A DNA stretch of 64,000 bases. Source: Manihot esculenta (Eukaryota > Streptophyta > Magnoliopsida > Malpighiales > Euphorbiaceae). A program made the translations under genes and the position numbers. A model generated the notes under the pieces. It did no database searches, was not told the DNA's origin, and saw nothing but the letters and a program-made list of their open reading frames with translations. Positions 24,387 to 36,300 of this stretch are shown here, one piece after another. The stretch covers positions 31,450,136 through 31,514,135 of the forward strand of contig NC_035177.2 of assembly GCF_001659605.2 (NCBI RefSeq). Reading direction: 5' to 3'. The number at the start of each line of letters is the position of its first letter. The stretch's first letter is position 1.

Positions 24387-26400
24387 TTTCTTGATCAAGA
24401 AAACACATTATTGAAGAAGACAAAAAAAAATTGATGATTTTCATGACAGAGTGCTATAGCTCTATTTTCACTTGTAATTTCTTGTTATTTCACTACCACA
24501 GTCTCACAGAGGGCAATAGCTTTTGTCAAATACGTATGACAGTAGGCTAGAAAACTCTTGAACCTTGACCAGTATATGTAGAACTAATTTTTGTCTCCTC
24601 CATTTGTGTGTTTTTTTTTTTTTTAAATAATTTATATTTAAAAAATATTTTTAAAAACATTAGAGATATTGTAATGCATTTTCAAAATAGATAAACAACT
24701 ATTATAAAAATTAAATAATATTTTTTTATTTTATTATTATTTTTTGAAGTGGAACAGTTGTCCCTTTGTTTTATTATACTTGTTCAACAGAATTATAAAA
24801 TTTTTTATTAAAAAGATATCAGACAATGATGGACTTTAAGATGAGGTGTTTTTTATTTTTTAAATAATTACTAATTAGTAATTTAATAAGAAATGAAAGT
24901 TAGCCTGAATTCATTGTTTTGTGATTTCTTAATCAAGTTGCATAATTATATTTATAAGTAATCCAATTATATAATTAATTAAGAACAGATCCCTGCTTTT
25001 CAACAAAATAAAATTATTTTTATTTTTTTTTAATCAAATAGAATCATATGATAATTAGCATTGTCATTATCATCAATAATAATTAATAAATATCTATCAA
25101 CAATTTCTTTTTTCTTTTTCCTTTTTGTTGGTAAGTGTTATGATCATGATGAAATATTTTGTATTTATGATGCTTGTGAAGTCTAAATTTTATTATTATT
25201 TTTTTAGTGATTTTTATATATATTTTTATTGGTTAAAATTTTAAAATATTGTGATTTTTATAAATATTCTCCATTAATTAAAATATTTTATATAAGTATT
25301 TTTCTTAAGAATATTTAAAAAATACTAAAAGTAGAGCTTTTCTAAATTATTTTTTTGAAAAAAATTGGTTTGTTCAAAAAAAAAATTTTAATATGCATGT
25401 TCAATAGTGAAATTTTTTATGTACTAAGAAAAATGTATTCTTTTTGGAAATATCTTGAAAATTTTATTTTTCAAATAATTTTCTTTGAAAACAAGATTTA
25501 TTAATGAAAAAAAAAATCTCTAGTGCTCTTAAAAACACTTCAAAAAGTTAAGAACCAAATAAATAAATATCTAAAATAATTTAGTTTTATGACAATAAAT
25601 GGCTATATATATCTAAATGATTATTGTTTATTAATATAATTTAGAAATATAAATATTCTAAATCTATACTAATAGATAAAAAAGGAAATAAATTTAATAT
25701 TCTTAAAATAGATATAATTAAAAAGTCAATTAAAAGATTTATCTTTTTATATATGAATAAAAATGATGAATAGTATTTTAATAATAAATTATTAAAAAAA
25801 AGTTAGCATACAATTATTTAAAAAATTGCAAAATTTGAAATTTTATTTGATCATTTTCCCAAAATTAAGTATTTACTATTTTTTTTAGTCTTATAATTTT
25901 TTTTTTATTTTATGAAGAAGTGAATTGTAAGCTTAACAAATTAGGTAAATACCCAACAAACAGGCAGGCAAAACGATTCGTTTTCAACTATCCCTGTCAT
26001 TCGTCAAATGCTGCGGCAGAGATTGTTCTGCCAAGTGCCAAGCCTAATCATCTTCATATTCATTATTCAATGCATATATATCAACTTGACCCCTTTTTTT
26101 TTTTTTTTTTTTTTTTTTAATTTTTTAGGAAATAATTATAATTAACTGGTTTTATTAAAAAAAAAGAAATTAACTGGTTTGCCCGAAGTATCAATCTTTG
26201 TTTAATAGACTTCGCTGTCATCTCTCCAAAAAGCACTAAGCATTTCCTGGTCATCTCCATTACCTAACCATATTATAGTAACGTATTAAGGGGAAGGAGA
26301 TGAAGATTTTCGAGTGTTTGACTTTTACAATTTCTCTACAATGAACGAAATTTAGATCTTTGATAGGAACCCATCTCGAATCAGGCCTTGAATTTGAGCT
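24387..26400. other. Intergenic AT-rich DNA between MYB and galactosyltransferase genes
   Basis: About 24387-24600 is the likely MYB 3' UTR. The interval 24600-25920 is AT-rich with no coding frame. A run of 25 T residues lies at 26094-26118. Just before the galactosyltransferase ATG there are two tiny upstream frames, ATG at 26300 (14 codons plus stop) and ATG at 26341 (4 codons plus stop, overlapping the first stop). They might influence translation if included in the transcript. Confidence 0.5.
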
Positions 26401-29400
26401 ATGATGGCTGAATTAAGGGTTTTGATCTGGGTTTTATTGGGGTTATGGATTCATGTTGTGTGGGGTGTGAAAACGGCTCAGGAGGCACCGTTCAGGATCC
26501 ATACTCTGTTCTCAGTGGAATGCCAGAATTACTTTGATTGGCAAACGGTGGGGCTCATGCATAGCTTCAAGAAGGCTGGACAACCTGGGCCCATTACCCG
26601 ACTTCTGAGCTGTACGGAGGAGGAGAAGAAGAATTACAGAGGGATGCATTTGGCTCCAACTTTTGAGGTCCCTTCCATGAGCAGACACCCAAGGACTGGA
26701 GATTGGTGAGTTTGTTTTCCTCTGTTTCATTTGTTGCTGTGTTACTATGAACTATCTAAGTAGTTGAGGTGATCATTATGTTTTGACTCTCAATTGGGGT
26801 GTTTTTATATGTTAAATGTTACTTTATTGTGATGCCAATATTCAATTGCTTCTTTGGTTAATCAAATGTGCTCCTTCTTGTTTGTTCAACATTCTATGAA
26901 TTGGTGTTTAGTTGCTGCATCAAGGTATCAAGCTGTGAGTTCTATTGCTTGTATGTGCTTAGATGTAATAGAAGTCGGATATAGGGAAAAAAAAAAGGAA
27001 AGAAAGAGATTTCAGTGTCTTCAATAATGCATCCCAGCAGATACACTTGAAATCATAATAGATTCTTGAATAGGACCGCGTTGTAGAAATTAACTGCTGC
27101 TTATTCCTGGGTTTTTTTGCAATTTATCTTCGTTTACGTTTAAGTTTAATCATCTTCACTGCAATGTGCACATTAAGTGTTCTCCTTCTGTTCCCATATT
27201 CTGTTGCCATCGCAATATTGGTTATGAATTAGCTTATCTTGTAAGGGTGGAAGTAAGATGGCTGTCACAGCGCTAATTTCTTCTTATTGATTATGAAGTA
27301 TTAAGTTTGGCCTTAATTTCTATGCTTTTATTTCCTGTTCCTTCTTTCTTTTTCTTCATCCTGGGTCTTTCTCAGTCGGCATTCCAATATTATCCTTTCT
27401 AAAGAAACTCACTTTCAAAATTCGTATATTAACTTCTAAGTCGCTAATCAATTAGTTCTTGTCATGTCTCTATCAAGTTCTTTATTTTTTTCTATGTACT
27501 CGGCTTGTGATGGAGATATACCTCTTCTCTAATATCTTAGGGGAACTATGAAGCTGTTTTGGAGTTTCCTTATACTGCAGAAAGGAAAATGAAGTGCTAT
27601 ATTTATTTTTTGCAGGTACCCTGCAATCAATAAACCTGCTGGAATTGTTCACTGGCTGAAACATAGTAAAGATGCGGAAAATGTTGACTGGGTTGTTATT
27701 CTAGACGCAGACATGATCATTCGAGGTCCAATCATACCTTGGGAACTTGGTGCAGAGAAAGGCAAGCCTGTCGCAGCATATTATGGGTACTAACTTCTAT
27801 TTATCAACCAAAGCTGTTTTCTACTGAAAATGAACATTCTTCCTTGATGGATTACTTAAGCAATTAGTGCTAAGTTCATTTCTTGATATATTGAGTTGGC
27901 CACTTTTACTGGCTGCCCAACCAATAGCATTGTGCATGCTTCTGCATTATATTTTGGCTATACTGTTTGCATCTTACTCTCTTCTGGTGTGAAGTGAATC
28001 ACACATTTAGAGGAACAGGAGTAGTTAGAACTGTGAATGTTTTCTTATCCAGCTATTGAATGATGTATTTGCACCTTAATTCTTAGAAATTTGCAGATCA
28101 AAATTTTCTCATTGCCTATTTTTAGTGATTCATATTTATTGCTTGTGATCTTTAGAGTACATAATGGATGGCTCTGGTAGCAGTTGCAGTTATGTAATCA
28201 ATTTCTGTTCAGGTACTTGGTTGGATGTGACAATATTCTAGCTCAGTTGCACACGAGGCACCCTGAACTCTGTGACAAGGTTGGTGGGCTTTTAGCAATG
28301 CATATGGATGACCTTCGAGCATTAGCCCCCATGTGGCTTTCAAAGACAGAAGAAGTACGTGAAGATAGAGCTCACTGGGCAACCAATATAACTGGGGATA
28401 TCTATGGGCAAGGTTGGATAAGTGAGATGTATGGCTACTCATTTGGTGCTGCAGAAGTAAGTTGGTTTGGTTGTCCCAAAGACAAAGTTATTGTCTCATT
28501 TTATTCTTTTGGACTTGAAATTTCTATAGTAATTATTATTATATATTTTTATTTCCCTTTCTTTGTTGTGGTTTTCACATTTTCAGGTTGGACTTCATCA
28601 TAAGATTAATGACAACTTAATGATCTACCCAGGCTATACTCCACGAGAAGGTGTTCAGCCAATTCTACTTCACTATGGTTTGTCTTTTAGGGTGGGGAAT
28701 TGGTCTTTCAGTAAATTGAAACACCATGAAGATGATATTGTTTATGACTGTGGTCGTCTCTTTCCTGAGCCTCCTTATCCTAGAGAGGTATGTGGATCTA
28801 GATGCAAAAAGAATTAGTTGCATGTTTTAACAAATGAAACTATTTCTGTTTGTAAGAAAGTTGCTCAGCATTTCCCAAGCATATGGTTTGTCCTTTCTTT
28901 CATTGTTTTCAGAATATCAGCCTCACTCTGTTAAGGCTGCCTTTGGATAGCCCCTAAGCAGATAATGCACCTTGTATAAATGTCTCATGATAAATATATT
29001 ATGTTATATTAAGCCAAATATCTAGGTTTCATTCATAGTATATTATGTTATATTAAGCCAAGTATCTAGGTTTCGTTCATAATTTGTTGATGTTATATGG
29101 CTAGTATTGATGGTGTCTTTGAACCTATGATCATTCATTTTGCAGGTAAAATTGATGGAATCTAATCCAAATAAAAGACGAGGACTGTTTTTAAGTATAG
29201 AATGTATAAATACTTTGAATGAAGGTCTATTGTTACAGCATGCTACAAATGGATGCTCTAAGCCAAAATGGTCAAAATACTTGAGCTTTTTAAAGAGCAA
29301 AACTTTTGCTGAATTAACTCGGCCAAAACTTCTCACTCCTGACAGTATAAAAGATGTGGCTGCAAAAGAGAAGCAGGTCATCAATGAACCTCAGAAACCA

Positions 29401-32226
29401 TATCCAAAAATCCACACCATATTTTCCACGGAATGTACCCCTTATTTTGATTGGCAGACTGTAGGCCTTATGCATAGTTTCCAGTTAAGTGGTCAGCCTG
29501 GAAATATCACACGACTTCTCAGTTGTACAGATGAAGACTTAAAGCGGTATAAAGGCCATGATCTGGCTCCCACCCATTATGTTCCTTCTATGAGCCGGCA
29601 TCCACTAACAGGGGATTGGTAATTTTGTTATCTTCATATATATCTCTTGCCTAAGCTAGTTAACATTACTGATCATTTTAGTTTAATTCCAGAACCTACA
29701 AGTTTCCATTATGGTTATTTTCTAATGTTCCTGCCCTTCATTTGATTGGTAATATGGTATGCTGTTTTACAAAAAAATGTTACATGGTTTCTGAAGGTAA
29801 CCATCCTAGAAATTTTAGTTGAAACTTGAAAATCACTGGTAATGAATAGGATATGTGCATTCCTTCAATTGGAAATGATGGACAAACCGAAAAAGATTAG
29901 CTCTGCCCAAGCAGGGTCTTAGCCTTAGGAGGGGAAACTCTAGGATTAGTCTTACATGCTATAGTGATTGTCCTGAAATGTTGAACCAGTCATTATTCAC
30001 GTCTGCCTGAGATTATGTTGTTGCACTTGCACTAGCCAGTCCTCTTCTCTTAACCTAACTAGGATGATAAATCCAAACGATGAAAAGAGATATCATGGAA
30101 TATAATTCTAAATGTGGCCTTTATTCTATGTCAGGTATCCAGCAATTAATAAACCAGCTGCTGTCCTTCATTGGCTTAATCATGCAAATATTGATGCTGA
30201 GTTCATAGTTATTCTTGATGCTGACATGATCTTGAGAGGTCCAATTACACCATGGGAGTTCAAGGCAGCACGTGGCCGTCCAGTTTCAACTCCTTACGAG
30301 TAAGACAGGCTTCTATTCCCTTCAGTTTGAGTTTAGTTTACTGCATAGATGTTTATTTATTATTCTGATTTGGTGGCTGCGTCTCTCCCTTTCTCTCCTT
30401 TTAGACAGTATTGTGCACGCACATTTTTACTTGCTTAAGAAATGATTTTGCAACTTAAATTTTATAATTTATGCATGTCAGCTACCTTATCGGTTGTGAC
30501 AACGTGCTTGCAAAACTCCATACAAGACATCCTGAGGCTTGTGACAAGGTAGGGGGTGTAATCATCATGCATATAGAAGATCTTCGAAAATTTGCTATGC
30601 TATGGCTGCATAAAACTGAGGAGGTTCGTGCTGACAAAGCCCATTATGCCACAAATATCACCGGTGATATATATGAATCTGGCTGGATTAGTGAGATGTA
30701 CGGTTACTCTTTTGGTGCCGCAGAGGTATGTCGTTTTCCCGTGAATCTCTTCTGCAGGTAGATTGTAATCTTGTAGCCTAGACATGCTGATGTAGGACCA
30801 GGAAGTTTAGGGATCAAGAGAAACAAATTCTCACAATTAGAGGAAACAAATTCTCAAAAGGGGGGAAAAAATTTCAGAGACACTCGTACTAATCTTAATT
30901 CTAATTGTCATTATCAAAAGCTTAATAATAGAAACAACCCTTGGACCATTTATAAAGTTTATACCCCTAATCACATTAGGATCTAGATTCTAGAAAGCCT
31001 AATTGAACTCTTATTTAGGAGTACTAAATTGAGATAAACTTCCTGAATAGAATTACAATCCTATAACAATGATAAAATTACCGAGTAATAAAACTAGTGA
31101 ACTTCCTAATTTTACAACTGAAATGAAATGAACATGATGATCTTAAATAAAATTCTAAGCTTACCCTATTTTTTGAGATAAAAAATTAAAAAAAATACAA
31201 ATTTCGGTTTGAACCGAACCGAACCGAACCGAACCGAATTTTATCGGTTCGATTCGGTTCGGTTATACCTTCATAATCGGTTTTTTCGGTTTTACAAATT
31301 TTAACAAATCGGTTTTCGGTTTTATCGGTTCGGTTCGGTTCGGAACCGAACCGACCGATTGCACAGCCCTAATACCAACTGATGAGGAATGTGTTGCATA
31401 TCCTGTCGGGGGTGCATTCTCAATATCCATCACTTTTTTATTGGACTTTAGAAAATATGACCCATCAATTGAATGGTTTATTTTGATTCCCATTGTTCTA
31501 TGTTATAAATTTTGTTGCTTTTTATTCACTTAATCCTTCTACAAACAGCTGCAACTACAACACATTATAAGCAGGGAGATATTGATATACCCAGGATATG
31601 TCCCCCAGCCAGGTGTAAAGTACAGAGTTTTTCACTATGGATTAGAATTTAAAGTTGGAAATTGGAGTTTTGATAAGGCAAACTGGAGAGATACTGATAT
31701 GACTAACAAATGTTGGGCTAAGTTTCCCGACCCACCTGATCCATCAACACTTGATCGGACTGACGAGGACATCTTACAAAAGGACTTACTTAGCATAGAA
31801 TGTGGAAAGACACTGAATGAAGCACTACTCTTGCATCATAAGAAGAGCAATTGTCCTGATCCTAGCTCCTTGTCCAAACCAAATTCAGATACAGCAAAGG
31901 AAGTTGTCAGTTCAAGGAAATTTGGCAAGATTGATGGAAGTAATGCTGGTTTACTAAGCAACCCTGTACCTATAAAACATTCTCAGAAATTAACTCTGCC
32001 TGCTGCAAATGATGGCATCTTTGGTTCTTTGAGGTTCTGGGTTATTGTATTATGGGCAGTTTCTGGTTTGGGTTTTGTGGCAGTCATGTTCATGCTGTTT
32101 TTAGGTCGTAAAAGTAAGGGAACTAAGGGGAAAAGTTATAGAAACAAGAGAAGATCATCATATTCGGGATTCTTGGACACTAGTGGCCGTGAACGGCTTA
32201 GTCGCAACGCTGAGTCATCTTTGTAA
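26401..32226 (+). CDS. SERGT1: Peptidyl-serine alpha-galactosyltransferase
   Basis: Plant enzyme that adds one alpha-galactose to Ser residues of extensin-type hydroxyproline-rich motifs, acting in the ER/Golgi. Eight exons: 26401-26705, 27616-27786, 28213-28456, 28587-28787, 29146-29618, 30135-30299, 30482-30725 and 31549-32226, all GT-AG with matching phases. The protein is about 826 residues, close to Arabidopsis At3g01720. A signal peptide covers residues 1-22. Catalytic domain A is about 30-305 and domain B about 395-640. Each has the start block (I)HT(L/I)FS(V/T)EC..YFDWQTVGLMHSF, a DAD metal site (VILDADMI at about 130-136 in A), GCDN(I/V)LA(Q/K)LHTRHPE and YGYSFGAAE. The C-terminus has one membrane span at about 764-786 and a basic tail. 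Either ATG at 26401 or 26404 could start it. Intact. Intron 4 holds a 44-base tandem repeat and intron 7 an AACCG-rich insertion. Confidence 0.94.
28995..29082 (+). repeat. Two-copy 44-bp tandem repeat in intron 4 of the galactosyltransferase
   Basis: Direct copies at 28995-29038 and 29039-29082 share TATATTATGTTATATTAAGC and ATCTAGGTTTC, differing at only a few bases. The close match suggests a recent slippage event. The repeat ends about 60 bases before the acceptor of exon 5, so it lies in the intron only. Confidence 0.9.
30785..31380. mobile_element. Probable transposon remnant with AACCG/CGGTT array in intron 7
   Basis: The last intron of the galactosyltransferase (30726-31548) is largely filled by foreign-looking sequence. 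At 31203-31360 repeated GAACC/CGGTT units run first as (GAACC)n and then as their complement CGGTT, making a fold-back block. It is followed by GATTGCACAGCCCTAATACCAA. A GTGCAATCGGTTCGG-like end is common in dispersed plant elements (from memory). The hexamer CTGATG occurs near both edges (about 30785 and 31378) and might be a target-site duplication. Superfamily is not decided. Confidence 0.45.
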
Positions 32227-33345
32227 CCTTAATTTATAGAAGAACACACACACGATGATTTGTAGAAGATAGGACATTCCAAGATTTTAGGAGAGGACTT
32301 TAAGAAGACCTTGCCATAAGTCTTGGGGCAAAGTTTCACTCCCAAAATATTCTACATTGTACTATCAGAGTTGTCTCTTCTTGGACACAGATTTATTATT
32401 GTTTCACATCGTATAGAACCAGTTTGATTTAGGGCTGAGTACAGTTCGATGATAATTGAAAAATAAGAGCAATTTTATTTTATTTTTCAGTTTGATTGAA
32501 TCAAACCGATTAGATAAGTTTATGCAAAAACTCTTTCCCTAAACGCCAGCAATCTCCATCTATTGTATAATGTCAATGTGATCGTTTACTGAATTAATGC
32601 GAAAGTGTAGCCCAATTGTTGTAGAAGTGTAACAGGGAGAGGATAGCAAGATCATTGAATCAAACTTAACTAATTTAAATTGAAAATTTTCAGTTGGATT
32701 TGATTAATTTTTCTCTATAGTTGGTTTCTCCATGAGAATTTATATCCTAGAGAAGGTTGTACAACGTAAGCAATGGACTTTCTTAGGGACTGGTTTGAAG
32801 AAAACTTGTCTTCTTTGCCCCAGCATGATAGTACCCAAAGCCATCCTTGAGACAGATTATTATTTTCTTTTTTAAAAAAAAAAAAAAATCTTTCCTTTCA
32901 AACATGAAAATTAATTATAAATAAATAAATAAATCTTGATTCTAAGTGGGTTATTAAAATCAGAAGGCGAAAAATCTTGACTGATAAAATAGTCGCACAA
33001 AACTGTTAGTGTAATAGGCATAAATATGTATCATCACTATATCTCAATACAAAATGTTATGTTGCTATCACTATATCCTTGTACCATTTCAAGTAAATAA
33101 TAATAATCATAACCTACATCCATAAGATTCATATCAGCGCATTGCAATTTGCAAATGAACCATACAAAATGCTGAAAAATTGCCTGATTCTTCCATTTCT
33201 CCATGCCAAGTTACCAGGTCACCAACTAGTTCAAAGCCGCATCTGTTGCAAAACCTGCTTTGGCTAGCACAGCCTTAGTTTGCAACAGAGATCAGAATCT
33301 ATCAGTCATTCACGTCCTGTTAATTAGCTTTCACATGTTTGGAAC
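32227..33345. other. Convergent 3' flanks of galactosyltransferase and helicase genes
   Basis: The plus-strand galactosyltransferase and the minus-strand helicase converge here, so both 3' UTRs and polyadenylation sites must lie in this 1.1 kb. A poly-A run is at about 32874-32888. A short (AAAT)n stretch lies near 32921-32933. No additional coding or RNA gene is visible. Confidence 0.55.
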
Positions 33346-36300
33346 TCATGTTTTACCATTGATCTTCCTCCTTTTCGACTGACCCTTTTGCCTCTGGTCC
33401 CTCTTCCTCTTGTATGATTGTTGCTTTTGGAATGATTTCCCAACCAAGGATGGCTGTTGCTTCAAGGCAAAGCTTTTGGCAACATGCCCCAGATGAAGTT
33501 TCTGCACCATAAATATCCTTTTCAGCTCTCCACGATGCGCTGTGTATGCTCGGACCCAAGAGATAAATGCTTTCTGGGCCAGTTTATTCATCATTGGCTG
33601 AGGGAAAATGTTAGAAGCAACATATCAATTTGAAGCACATAACAAGCGTATCAGATCCATTCAAATGGAATCTAAATTAACTTGCTAAAAATATAACGCA
33701 GGACTGGATGTTTGATGAGCCTTTTTTTTTTAATTTACAAGAATTATTTGAAATGTCAATTTCTCAGGAAAGAGTATGATTTTTCAATAAAATAGGTGTC
33801 AAATGCACCGATGAGAAGTATTGAGAAACTTCACTATACCACCAACTAGAAACAAAGAATTCAAGTGCAATCAAAAGCAAGGTCTCTGCAATAAGATGCA
33901 AGAAAGTTCATAGCAAAGATGCAAGAAATAATTTTCAGGCTTAACAAAATCAATATGCTGAAGTTCATACCTGCGCTGAGATAAATGATTCAAGTGCCTT
34001 CTGTAGAGACACAAGCCAAGGATGTGACTCCAAAGAAACAAACTTCTTGATGCGGTGCATCTGTCCATACAATGGAAAACTATCCAACACTTTGATGATG
34101 GGATACTCTGTCAGTGACACTCCATGTTTCTTCAGATCTTCTATATAATCCATTTCAACTGGTTGTAGAAATATCCAGGAATCCCCCTTTTCACCCAAAC
34201 GAGCAGTCCTACCAACCCTGCATCATGATCATAGGTCAAATCAAGATGCAACGTACTATCAATTCTTCTTAAAAAAGAATATGTGCATGCAAGTCTGAGC
34301 AAACATATACGTACCAAAAAATATGAAAGAAAGCATGCAACAGAACTATAGCAGAATTTAGTTGCCAAACCTGTGAACATATTCAGTAGCCTCTCCCGGA
34401 GAATCATATTGTATAATGCATCTAACTTTTGGAAAATCCAAGCCTCTTGCAGCAACATCTGTGGATAAAAGAAGAGCCAATTTCTCAGTTTTGAAAGCTT
34501 GGAAAGTGTTTCTCCGATCTTCCTGCTTCATATTCCCATGCAACCGAAAAGTTTTGCATCTCAAGAACATCTCTGTAACCTCTACTTCTGATGCTGAATT
34601 GGGCGACGAGTGGAACTCACTCACTAAGGAATAGTGAAAATCCACTGCATCACATGTTGAAAAGAACACCACAATCTGTAAATTAAGTTAATATGAGTAA
34701 ATTGACGAACAAAATAGTAGCATGGGAGATTAACTAACAACCCAATAGATTAAGGGAAAAAAATGTCCACAATTCCAAGCATATTCCATTCACAGAGACA
34801 AGGGGCATTTTGGGTTATTTACATTTCTAGCAAGACATGAGCCTGGTCTTGTTTGGAACCAAACCAGAATCAAACCCGTAATTGGACCTGTAGAAACCAG
34901 ACAGGTCCACAGTTCATACTGAACCGAACTGAACCAAACTAAACTCATGAAAGCATAGGGCCATCTCAGTTTGGGAGTCCCCTGAGGACCTTGAACCATA
35001 CCAGAACCGTCATTTGGAACAAAAATAAGGAAAAAGAGAGAGAGAGAGAGAGAGAATGAAAGAAAAAAGGTGGCACCATACCACAACACCTCAACGGCTC
35101 TTTGCTTAGGAAAACCATTCAAATAGTAAAATTTTGACCATTTAATTCTTTTAAGGTTTTAAAATTGAAATTATTTTTCACCCTTTATATACAGTAAGCT
35201 ATGTTTTGAGCGTATTTTGGGGAAGCTAAAAACTTCTATTATTTTAAATGTAATTCATGCACTTTCTAATTTTTATTCAACTTGTTTATTTGTATTTTAG
35301 TTTTATAAGTCCAAATTTTATTTTATTCAGGTATAAAATGTATAATAAAATCCTAATCGATTTTACCTTTCATCCAGGAGTTGCACACTGTTTTTTTTAC
35401 ATAATTTCAATTTAAATGGCTCAATTTTTATTCTAAGTTTTATTCTTAAAAAATTGAGTAATGCTATTTTTTCTCAAACTAGACTGAAGCAAGAATGAAC
35501 CAAAACTTGAACTGCCTTCAAAGTGGAAAGGAACCTTATGCAAGTACATAAGATTAGGTCTCAGTTTGGCTTGAAGGGAGAACCAGAACCAGCCATACTG
35601 ATGTCTATTTCTAGTTACTATAAAGAATAAGGATGTGTAATTATTATGGAGAAAAAGCTATGAAAGTGAAGGCCCACAAAATTGTAGATTTAAAAAAAAA
35701 AGGGTGTGAACATAAATTTCAAGATAATTGACTGTTCAGAATTCAAGCATACTATAACAGTGGCCAGACTTATAGCAGCAAGTACTAACTAAACACCAAC
35801 TAGTACCTCAATGCTTGATCTACAATAGCTTTGCAATAAATTATACATTACTGGTTAGTATCTGGGCTTATGACAATTAATATTACTGAGGCTTTCTCAA
35901 CAAATCATCAGAAGATACCCTAACAGGATATTCATGGGGAAAAAATAGTGAAAAAGTCTGCAACTGGAAGATATACATTATACATATTCCAAATTGAGAG
36001 ACAATAAATAAGTTAGTCAGGGATTCCAAATTTGAAAAGTAAAACTAACCTTTTGGGAATATTGTTTCTCAAAAAGATGCTTTAGAATGGAAAGAAGTAC
36101 TGCAAGCCGTGAACCACAGGGCACTGTGCAGACATTGAACCAGATATTCTCACATCAAATACACAGCTATAGTGGTTCACAAAACAACTCTGTTTCAGCA
36201 TATACCTTTCACATATTTCTGAACCAACTGAACTGGAAGTTTATAATCTCCAGTTGAAGAGTTCGTTATTTTCCTGGGATGCTCAAGTTCATCGTCTGTA

